This document shows positions 55,258 to 64,000 of a stretch of DNA of 64,000 nucleotides, piece by piece. Numbering within the stretch: the first letter of the stretch is position 1; each line of letters opens with the position of its first letter. The notes under the pieces were generated by a model. The model was not told the DNA's origin and did no database searches. It saw nothing but the letters and a program-made list of their open reading frames with translations. The translations under genes were made by a program, and so were the position numbers. The DNA lies in contig NZ_CP133671.1 in assembly GCF_031326345.1 (NCBI RefSeq), positions 3,844,001 through 3,908,000 on the forward strand. Direction: 5' to 3'. This DNA comes from Aureispira sp. CCB-E. GTDB taxonomy: Bacteria; Bacteroidota; Bacteroidia; Chitinophagales; Saprospiraceae.

Positions 55258-58200
55258 TTATTTCATTAAAACAATTCGTTTGGTAATCAATTCTTGATTA
55301 ATCATCATTTCGACAAAATAGACACCAGTTTGTTGGCTGCTCAAGTTGATGTCAAAACTATTTTGAGAGGTTTGGGTATTAATTTCTTGCACTTTTCTAC
55401 CCGTTACATCATAAATAGTAATGTACTCTATTTGATTGTTTGCTAGGTCGCTCTTGATTTCTAAGGTTACCTTTCCTGTGGTTGGATTGGGGTGTAGCTT
55501 AGTTGACAAGTTTGAGTTAGTAATAATCTCAGTTGTAGCCAAAGTTTGATGATTACCTATGGTAGTGACATCATTTTGTCCATTTATGCTATTACTAGAA
55601 ACATTAGAACGTAAATAACTGCCTGTTGTACCATCTATTTTACTGATGAATCCATCTACTACATCTTGATTTCCACCAATACCACCTATGAGGTTATTAG
55701 AATTGATTGTTGTCATACCTTGAAGATAGAATGGACTATAAATATTTCCAAAATTATCTGTTTCTATATCTAAGTGACGAAGCGCAAATTCTGTGCTTGT
55801 AGAAGGAGTAGAAACTGTAAGAGAAGTATTAGGAAGAACCCATTGCATAGTGCCTGTATTGTTGAAATTTAAAAGGAATGTTCCCTGATATTTATCATAG
55901 ACAGGATAGGCACTCATAGAAGTATAATTTATAGTTGTACCATGAAAATCAATATTAGGGGAATATTGTGGATTAGCAGAATTAGGATTCCCAAGGTAGA
56001 AACTACCACTAATTAAATAATTACTATTATTAATTTTTAGTTGACAAGCATGGGGTATATTTCCTATGGAGCTACTTGTAGTAGATGGTAGTGCAATAGG
56101 TCTTACCCAGTTTAAACTCCCATCAAATGTATTGATTCTTAATAAATGCGTACCAAAATTTTGCATGTAGGGTTGTGGACCATTAGAATTGATAGCACCA
56201 CTTGGAAGAAGAATTCCTAGATGTGTACTTCCTTCACATTCTATATCAAATTCAAAATCTGATGCCTCTAAGTAGCCAATGTCTATTTTATCACTACCAT
56301 AAATTTCTGCCCAAATTTCGTTACCCAAATTGTCATATTTTAAGACAAATAAATCAATATCTGCATTTGATGAAGAGGGAGGTCCTTCATTGAGATTAGT
56401 TGTAATATTACCAATTATTGAACTGTTGAAAGAGAAACTTGAATTTGTATAACCTATTATGTATGAATTGCCAAGCATATCAATACTCAATTTTCCCGAA
56501 AAAGTTGCGACATTATTTAGTGTTTTAACCCAAGTGTTAGAACTTAAGTTGCCATAATCAGTATAGGCTGATAGATAAGTAGTTCCACCAGATAAACCTC
56601 CTCCAAAACCCAAACAGGCACTACAAAAAGGACCATTATTATTATAGTTGACAGTAGTAATTGGAGTTGTATTAAATAAAATAGAATTGGGAGCAGAACC
56701 GAATAGTGTTCCAACAATAAATACTTCCTCGTTAGTTCCATTATAATAAGTCTCAATATCTGTTACCCAATCTTCACCAACGCCACCTTCTGTCTTTACC
56801 CATACGGGGGTTCCTGTAGCATCATATTTAATAATAGCAATATCTGCATCTCCTTGGCTAGTGTAAGTTGTTCCATTAATTGTAAAAGAACCTAAAAAAG
56901 AAAAGGCGACATAAATATCTCCATTGTGTCCAACCTCTACATCTGGAACTGTTCTTAAATCTAATAAATTACAAGCAGGAATTTCTACTGCCCATTCGAA
57001 GCCACAGGAACTGTATTTTACTAAGAATGGGCTAAACAGGCTAGAGCAAGTATGGCTCTTAACGAGCGTATTCGTGTTTGTTCCTTCTGTAAAGTCAATA
57101 TCATTACTAAAAATACCGACACTGTAAATTTCATGATTATTACTAATTGCTGTAGCAGTAAAAATAGTAGCATCTGTATGTGCTGCATTTTCGGCTTCTA
57201 TTGGGAAACTAGTCGTACTAGCCCCAATAACAGTTAACAAAGGACTACAAGCGGACGGTAAATTGCAAGTATTATCAGCAGAAATTATCTCAGCACAAAC
57301 CTGCGCATCTCCACAAGGACCAGAGACACTAATAGGAATGGCACTAATGGTATATTGTCCTCCTGCTGGAATGCTAGGAATTGTAGTGGTAGTTAGAACA
57401 TAATTAAGACCTAAAGAGTAAGGTCCCATTGGCAATTCGACAACGACATTTTGAGCAGCATTGTTGCCTGTATTAGAAACAACTATGTCAGCTGTGAAAT
57501 TATTCCCAATACTTACGTTTCCTGATACAGAAGGCACAACAGCAAGAGCTAATGTTGTATTTCCTGTAATGTTGATGTCCATAGTTAGATTGGAAGAAGC
57601 GCTAATACAAGCCGTCCCTCCTGTAGCATCCAAAACAATACGTTGCGTGCTAGGTGTGCTAGCTCCAACAGGAATTTCGACTTCTAATTGAACTAAAGTG
57701 CAAAGTGGATTTCCTCCAGTGCCTAAGTCTAAACCTGTAATTTGACCGTTGTTGAAATCTAAAGTATTGGTGTACAATAATCCACTCCCCAATGGCAACG
57801 GAGCGTTTAAGTTAAGATTAGACACAGGGGCATCAGAACATATATCGTATTCTATGATTACTTTATTACCTGGACAAGGGGTGCCTATGATAGAGGAGTT
57901 GATGGTTAGTTGAGGTTGAGGATCAATTTTTTCAATGACCATTTCGTCCAAGAGTATGTAGGACGAAGCACAAGTTGTTGAACCACCCTGTGGGACGGGA
58001 CTTGTACCTAGAACAGGATGAAATACGGCATGTTGAACATTGGGTGTATTTACATGAAAATCTAAACTGTATTGTTTCCAAGTGTATACTCCAGGAGGAT
58101 TATTAGAAGGGTTGTTTAGAATGATGCCTTTATTTAAAGCAGCAGTATAGGCTGAGCAGTTGGGAGACTGTGCAAAGACATAATAAAAAGAGGGACAAAT

Positions 58201-61197
58201 AGGAGTTGGGGAATATGGTGCATGAACAGGGTCATAGAAATTATTCACTCCGTTAATACACGGTGGGGCATCACTTAATATCATTCTTAGATGCACATCT
58301 ACACAGGAAGTAAATGCCCAAAAAGTAAGTCGATAGTTATCTGTTCCTGCGGTAGAAACATCTAGTGGTGTTGCTAAAGGTAAGTAAATTTGGTCATAGA
58401 TTGGATAAGCCGAAGCTGTAGTATTCATGCCAATATAACTGGTCTTATTGGGGTAGTTAACAGGAAGTGGAGCTTGCAAAGGTCCAGGGGCAGAAGGCGT
58501 AGCACCAATGCATTGGTATATTTTTGGGTTTAAATTAATTCCCCCGATAGGTGCATTGGTGTTTGTATTAAAACGAATGAGTTCCGTTGTAATTGGAAAA
58601 GGAGTAACACTACCAAATAAAGGCGTTCCAGAATCGTTATATGTACTCAAAAAATCATCCCAAATACCAACAGTAGTACCATTTTGTGCCCCAACAATAT
58701 TTTCAAAATCACCAAAACAAAGCAAATTACAACTGTTAGCAGGTAAATCACAAGTGGGGAATGGTGGTGCTGTAACTTGAATAAATATTAAAGCATTAGA
58801 ACCATTGTTTCCATTAGCGCAAGTTGGGTGATATTGAATAATAGCTGTACCCCAAAAGTTAGGATCAGCTGTAAAGTCGAAACTAGAAGTGGTTACATTG
58901 GTAAATGTTCCAAAACTACTTAATAAGGTTGTCAAATTATAAGAACCACCTATGTTGTTATCATTGGCTAAAAAGTCATTTGCATTGATGGTAACTGTTC
59001 CTCCTGGAGCTACAGAAATCGTAGTAGTTAAATCATCATTAATGCCTGCAACAGCACAAGGGAAGCTGCAACTAACATAAGTTTGGTAGGGAATGTTATT
59101 ATTGGGAGTTCCTACACTTGAATTTCCATATACCCCACTTAACTGATACCCAATATCACAGAGCGTACTATATTCTGCTTGACTAGGAGCACGTTGCATT
59201 TCTCCTGCTGGTATACAAGCATTCATAATATATCCATTATTGGAAGCACAAGCTAGATAATTACTTGCATTACAATTGAAATGACTTAATATCGAGAAAT
59301 TCCAAGGAGAAGGTAAATATACTTGTTGATTGGTATTTACATTACCATTAAATTTCACATCAGCAGTACAGCTTGTACTCCCAATAAAATTACTTGTTGG
59401 ATTTAATATACCTGTAGATGGGTCAATATAAGGATTGCCAGCAGCATCTTCTAAGTAAGTATCATATCTATTGTATACTTGTGTACCATTAATTATACTT
59501 AAATTATTTGTAGCATCTATTAAAGAATAGAAACCTAAAAGATGTAAGGATTCGTGTAACAAAGTAGAATATAAATCAGTTTGATTGTTAGGAGCTATAC
59601 TAGTCCAGTTATTGTTGTTAAGAAAAAAGTTTGGTAACTCAAAATCAACACGCATTGAACCATGAAAAGAGTTGGTATTCCAGCCTGGTGTATTGGCAAG
59701 AGCATTAGTTCCAGAAGTAATGGTTTTATAAACTAAACCATCGATTGTCCCTACGTTATAAGTCGTAACTAAATAAGGACCTGCTACAGCAAGAATACCC
59801 GAGTCTAGTTCATCAATAGGAGCCCTTTCTAAAGGAGCTTTACCTTCGGATTTTTTTACTTGAATTTTAACTAAATTGTTTGTTAATGTTCCTGATGGAT
59901 TTACTAAAACAGATAAGTCTTCAAAAACTCGACAAGCAACAGCTCGTCTATCTGCCCCTAAAGTTGGATCGTCAAAGCCATAGTCTCTGTTATAAAATAC
60001 ATCTTCAAAGTAAAGTTCAAAAATTCCACAACCACAAGAGGAATTAGTGCTTCCTGTAGATCTTAGTTGGCTAGGAATTGTAACGTCATTGGGGAGATAT
60101 CGATTTCCAAAACGATCATACATTTTTATGGTTGGAAATGGACTAGGAATCAATTCCGAATTTTCCCAGTCTTCTAGTGCTTGAATTTGCGGAGATGTAA
60201 ATTTTTCTTCTCCACAATAAGAAAAATTATTATCTGTTACTTCGATGACTGTACTATAATAAGCAGAACAACCACTTTTATTCGTAGCTTTTAAACCAAC
60301 AATATAAACGCCGATAGCAAAGGAATATTGTAAATCTTGATTAGAAGTAATTACTTGGTTATCTATGCTCCATTCGTATGAAATAGCATTGGTTGATGTA
60401 TTAGTGAAGTTTACCCATTGAGCTGCAAGAGGATTAGAATTAGAGACATTAAAATCGGCTTTTGTTCCACAACAAGATTCCAAACACTCATTAGAACTCC
60501 AAAGAGGATCTTGATTATCACTCCTAAAACCGTTCCCTAAATAAGCATGATGTTTAATACTAGCGACATCATGAAAAAACTGCCCTGCGTTTTCCTCGAT
60601 ATTCCACAAAGCTAGCAAATCACTACTTGAGGAAGGAATACATTTATGATTCCAGTCAAAAATTTCTTCATCTATTCGAGCATTTTTCCAAAAGCGAATT
60701 TCTTCAATGTAACCATTAAAAGGTTGGTGTGTACTAGAACCATCATCACCAATAATTAGGTTTTCAGTTGTATTGATATCACTAGTGTTTTTTCCTAGTG
60801 GATACGCTTTGTCATCTATAAACAAAGTGATGTTATTTTCTAAACGCCGTAGACCAACTGAATGACATCCTTTATCTTCAAAAACTGAGGTGTTAACCTC
60901 GTATTTGTTTTTGCCAATTTCTGCAATTACTTTCATGCCGTCATGTGTGTTAATCATTAAGGCAAAGCCATTAGTGGCTAAATTTCTTTTGGAAATAATA
61001 GTTAACATCGGTTTTTCTAAAGCAACATCTCTAACTATCGCTTCTATCGTGAAATCGTGGGTTGAAAGGTTAAAATCACTGTGGTGATAAACAGTTGCTT
61101 TGTCATCTACACCATCAAAATTAGCTGCTGCTTGAGCAACAACTAAGTGGGAAGATAATAGTAACAGCAGTAAAGTCAAAATTAAAGCTTTAAACAT
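55258..61197 (-). CDS. Giant exported protein: LamG, PKD, metzincin-like and propeller-like parts, type A T9SS sorting domain
   Basis: 1979 residues from the ATG at 61197 (MFKALILTLLLLLLSSHLVVAQ signal peptide); an ATG at 61239 would add an unlikely hydrophobic prefix. In order: LamG/concanavalin-like domain (about 25-225, NFDGVDDKATVYHHSDFNLSTHDFTIEAIV), a PKD-like domain (about 245-330), then a zinc-protease-like part with HESLHLLGF (His548, Glu549, His552), a later His639 (LSHF) and an MN met-turn-like NGYIMNACIPAGEM. Then come Ig/DUF11-like domains, a beta-propeller region from about 1430, and a C-terminal type A sorting domain (LHPNPTTGKVTLEIK). No third ligand follows at the usual H-x-x-G-x-x-H position; the M8 leishmanolysin pattern (a distant third His) fits better. 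Confidence 0.78.
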   Translation of the reverse strand: MFKALILTLLLLLLSSHLVVAQAAANFDGVDDKATVYHHSDFNLSTHDFTIEAIVRDVALEKPMLTIISKRNLATNGFALMINTHDGMKVIAEIGKNKYEVNTSVFEDKGCHSVGLRRLENNITLFIDDKAYPLGKNTSDINTTENLIIGDDGSSTHQPFNGYIEEIRFWKNARIDEEIFDWNHKCIPSSSSDLLALWNIEENAGQFFHDVASIKHHAYLGNGFRSDNQDPLWSSNECLESCCGTKADFNVSNSNPLAAQWVNFTNTSTNAISYEWSIDNQVITSNQDLQYSFAIGVYIVGLKATNKSGCSAYYSTVIEVTDNNFSYCGEEKFTSPQIQALEDWENSELIPSPFPTIKMYDRFGNRYLPNDVTIPSQLRSTGSTNSSCGCGIFELYFEDVFYNRDYGFDDPTLGADRRAVACRVFEDLSVLVNPSGTLTNNLVKIQVKKSEGKAPLERAPIDELDSGILAVAGPYLVTTYNVGTIDGLVYKTITSGTNALANTPGWNTNSFHGSMRVDFELPNFFLNNNNWTSIAPNNQTDLYSTLLHESLHLLGFYSLIDATNNLSIINGTQVYNRYDTYLEDAAGNPYIDPSTGILNPTSNFIGSTSCTADVKFNGNVNTNQQVYLPSPWNFSILSHFNCNASNYLACASNNGYIMNACIPAGEMQRAPSQAEYSTLCDIGYQLSGVYGNSSVGTPNNNIPYQTYVSCSFPCAVAGINDDLTTTISVAPGGTVTINANDFLANDNNIGGSYNLTTLLSSFGTFTNVTTSSFDFTADPNFWGTAIIQYHPTCANGNNGSNALIFIQVTAPPFPTCDLPANSCNLLCFGDFENIVGAQNGTTVGIWDDFLSTYNDSGTPLFGSVTPFPITTELIRFNTNTNAPIGGINLNPKIYQCIGATPSAPGPLQAPLPVNYPNKTSYIGMNTTASAYPIYDQIYLPLATPLDVSTAGTDNYRLTFWAFTSCVDVHLRMILSDAPPCINGVNNFYDPVHAPYSPTPICPSFYYVFAQSPNCSAYTAALNKGIILNNPSNNPPGVYTWKQYSLDFHVNTPNVQHAVFHPVLGTSPVPQGGSTTCASSYILLDEMVIEKIDPQPQLTINSSIIGTPCPGNKVIIEYDICSDAPVSNLNLNAPLPLGSGLLYTNTLDFNNGQITGLDLGTGGNPLCTLVQLEVEIPVGASTPSTQRIVLDATGGTACISASSNLTMDINITGNTTLALAVVPSVSGNVSIGNNFTADIVVSNTGNNAAQNVVVELPMGPYSLGLNYVLTTTTIPSIPAGGQYTISAIPISVSGPCGDAQVCAEIISADNTCNLPSACSPLLTVIGASTTSFPIEAENAAHTDATIFTATAISNNHEIYSVGIFSNDIDFTEGTNTNTLVKSHTCSSLFSPFLVKYSSCGFEWAVEIPACNLLDLRTVPDVEVGHNGDIYVAFSFLGSFTINGTTYTSQGDADIAIIKYDATGTPVWVKTEGGVGEDWVTDIETYYNGTNEEVFIVGTLFGSAPNSILFNTTPITTVNYNNNGPFCSACLGFGGGLSGGTTYLSAYTDYGNLSSNTWVKTLNNVATFSGKLSIDMLGNSYIIGYTNSSFSFNSSIIGNITTNLNEGPPSSSNADIDLFVLKYDNLGNEIWAEIYGSDKIDIGYLEASDFEFDIECEGSTHLGILLPSGAINSNGPQPYMQNFGTHLLRINTFDGSLNWVRPIALPSTTSSSIGNIPHACQLKINNSNYLISGSFYLGNPNSANPQYSPNIDFHGTTINYTSMSAYPVYDKYQGTFLLNFNNTGTMQWVLPNTSLTVSTPSTSTEFALRHLDIETDNFGNIYSPFYLQGMTTINSNNLIGGIGGNQDVVDGFISKIDGTTGSYLRSNVSSNSINGQNDVTTIGNHQTLATTEIITNSNLSTKLHPNPTTGKVTLEIKSDLANNQIEYITIYDVTGRKVQEINTQTSQNSFDINLSSQQTGVYFVEMMINQELITKRIVLMK

Positions 61198-61236
61198 AAT
61201 TGGCTTTTTAATGAATAGGTAAAATATATTAAAGGA

Positions 61237-61244
61237 CAAATATA
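61237..61244 (-). promoter_or_regulatory. Putative -7 box of the 1979-aa T9SS protein gene
   Basis: The minus strand has TATATTTG, an exact TAnnTTTG match, 40 bp before the ATG at 61197. No -33 TTG at the usual spacing. The tandem repeat at 61279-61353 lies directly upstream. Confidence 0.5.
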
Positions 61245-61278
61245 CGGCTTTAAAAGCATGAAAAAATTAATAATTGTA

Positions 61279-61353
61279 AAAGGAACAAATTACCTAATGA
61301 AGGGTACAAGTTATCTAATGAAAGGTATATATCACTTAACGAAGGGACAATCT
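61279..61353. repeat. 21-bp tandem repeat (about 3.5 copies) upstream of the giant gene
   Basis: Units AAAGGAACAAATTACCTAATG-like, AAGGGTACAAGTTATCTAATG-like and AAAGGTATATATCACTTAACG-like follow each other without gap (61279-61299, 61300-61320, 61321-61341), with a partial fourth to 61353. They lie between the downstream gene's terminator and the -7 box at 61237-61244, so they may carry binding sites for a regulator. Confidence 0.7.
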
Positions 61354-61360
61354 AAAAAAC

Positions 61361-61395
61361 AAAAAAGCCCTTAAACAGGTAAGTGCTTAAGGGCT
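61361..61395 (-). terminator. Terminator after the truncated T9SS paralogue
   Basis: The hairpin is identical to that at 55203-55236 (AGCCCTTAA...TTAAGGGCT with a T tail), 22 bp past the stop at 61417. It belongs to the duplicated 3' block shared with the neighbouring giant gene. Confidence 0.85.
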
Positions 61396-61416
61396 CCATT
61401 TTTTGAAAAAGAAATT

Positions 61417-64000
61417 TTATTTCATTAAAACAATTCGTTTGGTAATCAATTCTTGATTAATCATCATTTCGACAAAATAGACACCAGCTTGTTGGCTGCT
61501 CAAGTTGATGTCAAAACTATTTTGAGAAGTTTGGGTATTAATTTCTTGTACTTTTCTACCCGTTACATCATAAATAGTAATGTACTCTATTTGATTGTTT
61601 GCTAGGTCACTCTTGATTTCTAAAGTTACCTTTCCTGTGGTTGGATTAGGGTATAATCTAGTTGATAAATTTGAGTTAGTAATAGTTTCAGTTGTTGTCA
61701 AAGCTTGATGATTACCTATGGTAGTGACATCATTCAAACTATTTGTGTTGGGTGAATTAACATTAGGGCGAAGATAATTCCCCAAGTTGCCATCTATTTT
61801 GCTAATAAATCCATCTACAACATCTTGATTGCCATTGACACCACCTGTTAAGTTGTCAGAACCTAAAGTTGTTGTGCCCCTAAGGAAGAACGGGCTGTAA
61901 ATATCTCCCGAATTGTCTACTTCCACGCCTAAAATAGCAAGAGACGCATGCATGTCTATGGCAGGGCTAAGAGGAACAATGGTGCTATTTTCATTGACCC
62001 ATTGTATTGCTCCAGTATTATTAAAGCTTAGGGTGAAGGTTCCTTGATACCTATCATAAGCAGGGTGAGCACTCATTGATGTATAACTAAGTGTCGTGCC
62101 ATGAAAATCAATACTGGCAAATCCACTAGGAGATACTCCATTAGGATCACTCAAGAAAAAGCTACCATTTACAATGTAATTAGTGCCATCAATAGCTAAG
62201 TTAGAACGATAAGTTGTGTTTCCAGTTAAAGTAGTATTGGGGGTGGTTGATGGTAAAGCTAGAGGCTGTACCCAATCTAGACTACCATTATTGGCATTTA
62301 GTCGAAGTAAATGAGTTCCATAATTCTGCATATATGGTTGACTACCTGAAGCTATAGTAGCTGCACTAGGAAGTAATATGCCCAAATGGGTTGAGCCCTC
62401 ACATTCGATATCAAATTCCAACCCCATTCCTTCTAGGTATCCAAAATCAAATTTATTACTACCATAGACTTCTGCCCATAGTTCGTTTCCTAAGTTATTG
62501 TATTTTAAAACAAACAAATCAATGTCGTTGTTGGCAAAAGATGGAGCACCCTCATTGACGGCTGTTGTTGTTGCGCCTACAGTCAAACCATTAAATGTAA
62601 AACCAGAGTTTGTTGTTCCAATTGCATAGATATTGCCTGTTGGATCAATATCTAGTTTTCCAGAAAAAGTAGCTGTATTGCTTAAAGAATTCACCCAGTT
62701 GACTGTATTCGTAGTGCCATTGTCTGTGTAGGATGCTACATAAGTAATACCTCCAGGGAGAGAACAGCCAGAGCAAAAATTACCTAGGTTATTATAGTTA
62801 ACACTTAGGGTATTAGAGAAGGTTGCAACATTGGGAGAGCTTCCGATCAGCGTTCCAATAATAGCTACTTGCTCATTGGTGCCGTTGTTATAGGTTTCAA
62901 GATCGGTCACTAAATCATCGCCATTTCCACCCGCAGTTTGTACCCATATAGGATTTCCTGTCGCATCATATTTTATGATTGCAATGTCAGAACCGCCTTG
63001 ACTGGTATAAGTCGTGCCATTAATTGTAAAAGAGCCTATAAATGAAAAAGAAACATAAGCATCACCGTTTTGTCCAAGTTCAACGTCTGGACCTACTTTC
63101 AAGTCAACCAAGTTACAAACAGGTATTTCAACTGCCCATTCAAAACCACAAGCTCCGTATTTTACTAGAAATGGACTGAAGCCGCTAGCACAGCTATGAT
63201 TTTTGGTTAAAGTATTTGTATTGCTGCCATCTGTAAAATCAATATCATTACTAAAAATTCCTACACTATAAACATCATTATTGTTGCTAATTGCTGTTGC
63301 TGTAAAAAGAGTTGGATCTGTATGAGCTGTATTTTCTGCTTCTATTGGAAAATCAATGCTACCACCGCCACCAATAGAAACAGGAGGTGCACAGCCTGAG
63401 ACAGGTAGATTACAAGCAAAACTTGCAGCGTGAATTTCTGCACAAAGAACAGGACACCCAGAAGTAATAGAGAACGTACTATTTAATGTAAATGTTTGTG
63501 TTGCTCCAGGCAAAAGATCGAATAAAGGAGGATTAAATGTAAAGGTTAAGCCATTTACCGTTGGAACCTCTAGATCAATATTGTAGATACCGTCGGGACC
63601 ATTGTTGGTAACACTAATTTCATATTGTGCACTAGTTGGAGTACTGTTCAATATGCTGGTATTGATGGCTAATTGGCTAGCAGTATTGGTGACAATAATA
63701 TTGGTAGACTGATTAGAAAATGCTGAAACACAAGCTCCTGCAATGGTGGGCTCAATAAGAACTTGGTTAGAAGAACCAACTAGAGCATTGGCGCTGATAT
63801 TAAGTGGTAAATCTAAGGTGACAATATCACCTTGTGCCAAGGATGGAATTGTGTGTTGTCCATTAACAAAGTCGCCACCTGTTGCCCAACTTAAGTTGGC
63901 AGGTATTCCTGTTGGTAGGGTAATGTCTAATTGAACATTGGTTAAAGGAGCATTGACTGGTATGCTAGCATCTCCTTCAATGGTGTAACGGATCATAGGG
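61417..64000 (-). CDS. T9SS type A exported protein, paralogue of the 1979-aa protein (5' end outside window)
   Basis: The frame is open to the window edge; ATG at 63996 is internal and the start lies beyond. The visible 860 residues match the C-terminal part of the neighbouring giant protein block for block. They include DUF11-like domains (DITLPTGIPANLSW), a shared IDFPIEAENTAHTDPTLFTATAISNNNDVYSVGIFSNDIDFT block, propeller-like repeats (TYTSQGGSDIAIIKYDATGNPIWV) and an identical type A sorting domain apart from one T-to-A change. The N-terminal part cannot be seen, so whether it has its own protease or LamG domain is unknown. Confidence 0.85.
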   Translation of the reverse strand, partial: PMIRYTIEGDASIPVNAPLTNVQLDITLPTGIPANLSWATGGDFVNGQHTIPSLAQGDIVTLDLPLNISANALVGSSNQVLIEPTIAGACVSAFSNQSTNIIVTNTASQLAINTSILNSTPTSAQYEISVTNNGPDGIYNIDLEVPTVNGLTFTFNPPLFDLLPGATQTFTLNSTFSITSGCPVLCAEIHAASFACNLPVSGCAPPVSIGGGGSIDFPIEAENTAHTDPTLFTATAISNNNDVYSVGIFSNDIDFTDGSNTNTLTKNHSCASGFSPFLVKYGACGFEWAVEIPVCNLVDLKVGPDVELGQNGDAYVSFSFIGSFTINGTTYTSQGGSDIAIIKYDATGNPIWVQTAGGNGDDLVTDLETYNNGTNEQVAIIGTLIGSSPNVATFSNTLSVNYNNLGNFCSGCSLPGGITYVASYTDNGTTNTVNWVNSLSNTATFSGKLDIDPTGNIYAIGTTNSGFTFNGLTVGATTTAVNEGAPSFANNDIDLFVLKYNNLGNELWAEVYGSNKFDFGYLEGMGLEFDIECEGSTHLGILLPSAATIASGSQPYMQNYGTHLLRLNANNGSLDWVQPLALPSTTPNTTLTGNTTYRSNLAIDGTNYIVNGSFFLSDPNGVSPSGFASIDFHGTTLSYTSMSAHPAYDRYQGTFTLSFNNTGAIQWVNENSTIVPLSPAIDMHASLAILGVEVDNSGDIYSPFFLRGTTTLGSDNLTGGVNGNQDVVDGFISKIDGNLGNYLRPNVNSPNTNSLNDVTTIGNHQALTTTETITNSNLSTRLYPNPTTGKVTLEIKSDLANNQIEYITIYDVTGRKVQEINTQTSQNSFDINLSSQQAGVYFVEMMINQELITKRIVLMK

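Noticed and set aside
61279-61353. CRISPR-like array
   Set aside because: The 21-bp units are contiguous without spacers and imperfect; no cas gene is present.

Overview
The window looks like chromosomal DNA of an AT-rich member of the Bacteroidota, probably of the Saprospira/Aureispira lineage (the lineage is an inference). Several signs point there: type IX secretion (T9SS) substrates with both type A and type B C-terminal sorting domains, a PorP/SprF-family protein, a TonB receptor paired with a DUF4249 lipoprotein, a DUF4296 lipoprotein, a type III glutamine synthetase, and promoter -7 boxes of the form TAnnTTTG. No transposase, phage, plasmid or CRISPR locus is visible, and most genes are monocistronic or in operons of two or three.

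Layout. 1-9.6 kb: the 3' part of a TonB-dependent receptor with its DUF4249 partner, then a minus-strand run of gamma-glutamyltransferase, thiazole synthase ThiG, a double META-domain lipoprotein, QueA and a T9SS-exported three-repeat protein. 10-19 kb: an HsdR-N-like nuclease-fold protein, glutamine synthetase III with a DUF4296 lipoprotein, a Fur-family regulator with a putative self-operator, a DUF6940 protein downstream of DnaE, and a membrane DjlA-like J protein. 19-31 kb: small envelope proteins, a Tat-exported pirin, a LolA-like protein, two nearly identical tRNA-His genes with their own terminators, an SDR oxidoreductase, a DUF4442 protein coupled to a lipoprotein, and a 7TM-HD (PgpH-type) phosphodiesterase. 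31-34.6 kb: a probable surface-glycan or lipid-glycosylation cluster (membrane protein, GT-C-like polytopic protein, polyprenyl-phosphate-type GT2). 34.6-43.7 kb: a periplasm-facing TPR-CHAT protease-like protein, dihydrolipoyl dehydrogenase, a YegI-like kinase followed by a flavin-oxidase-fold protein, and cytidylate kinase. 43.8-48.6 kb: three tandem paralogous small STAS-like proteins and a three-gene unit (two unknown proteins and a glycosyltransferase). 49-64 kb: a surface-protein region with PorP/SprF, a SprB-like 1669-residue type B T9SS substrate, a 1979-residue type A T9SS substrate carrying LamG, PKD and metzincin-like parts, and a truncated paralogue of the latter.

The most unusual feature not explained by genes is a dispersed family of short intergenic elements. 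Full copies have about 12-bp terminal inverted repeats (AATAGTTTGTTG ... CAACGAACTACT), vary from 51 to 222 bp, share an internal GTAGCAGCGCAGCTAAC-like motif and A/T hairpins, and occur with fragments throughout the window. One copy supplies the stop codon of thiG. They look like MITE-type or REP-like non-autonomous repeats. Other structures worth attention are a 15-bp stem-loop between the giant adhesin gene and porP, a 21-bp tandem repeat upstream of the metalloprotease-like adhesin gene, and an almost identical 3' end shared by the two adjacent giant paralogues.
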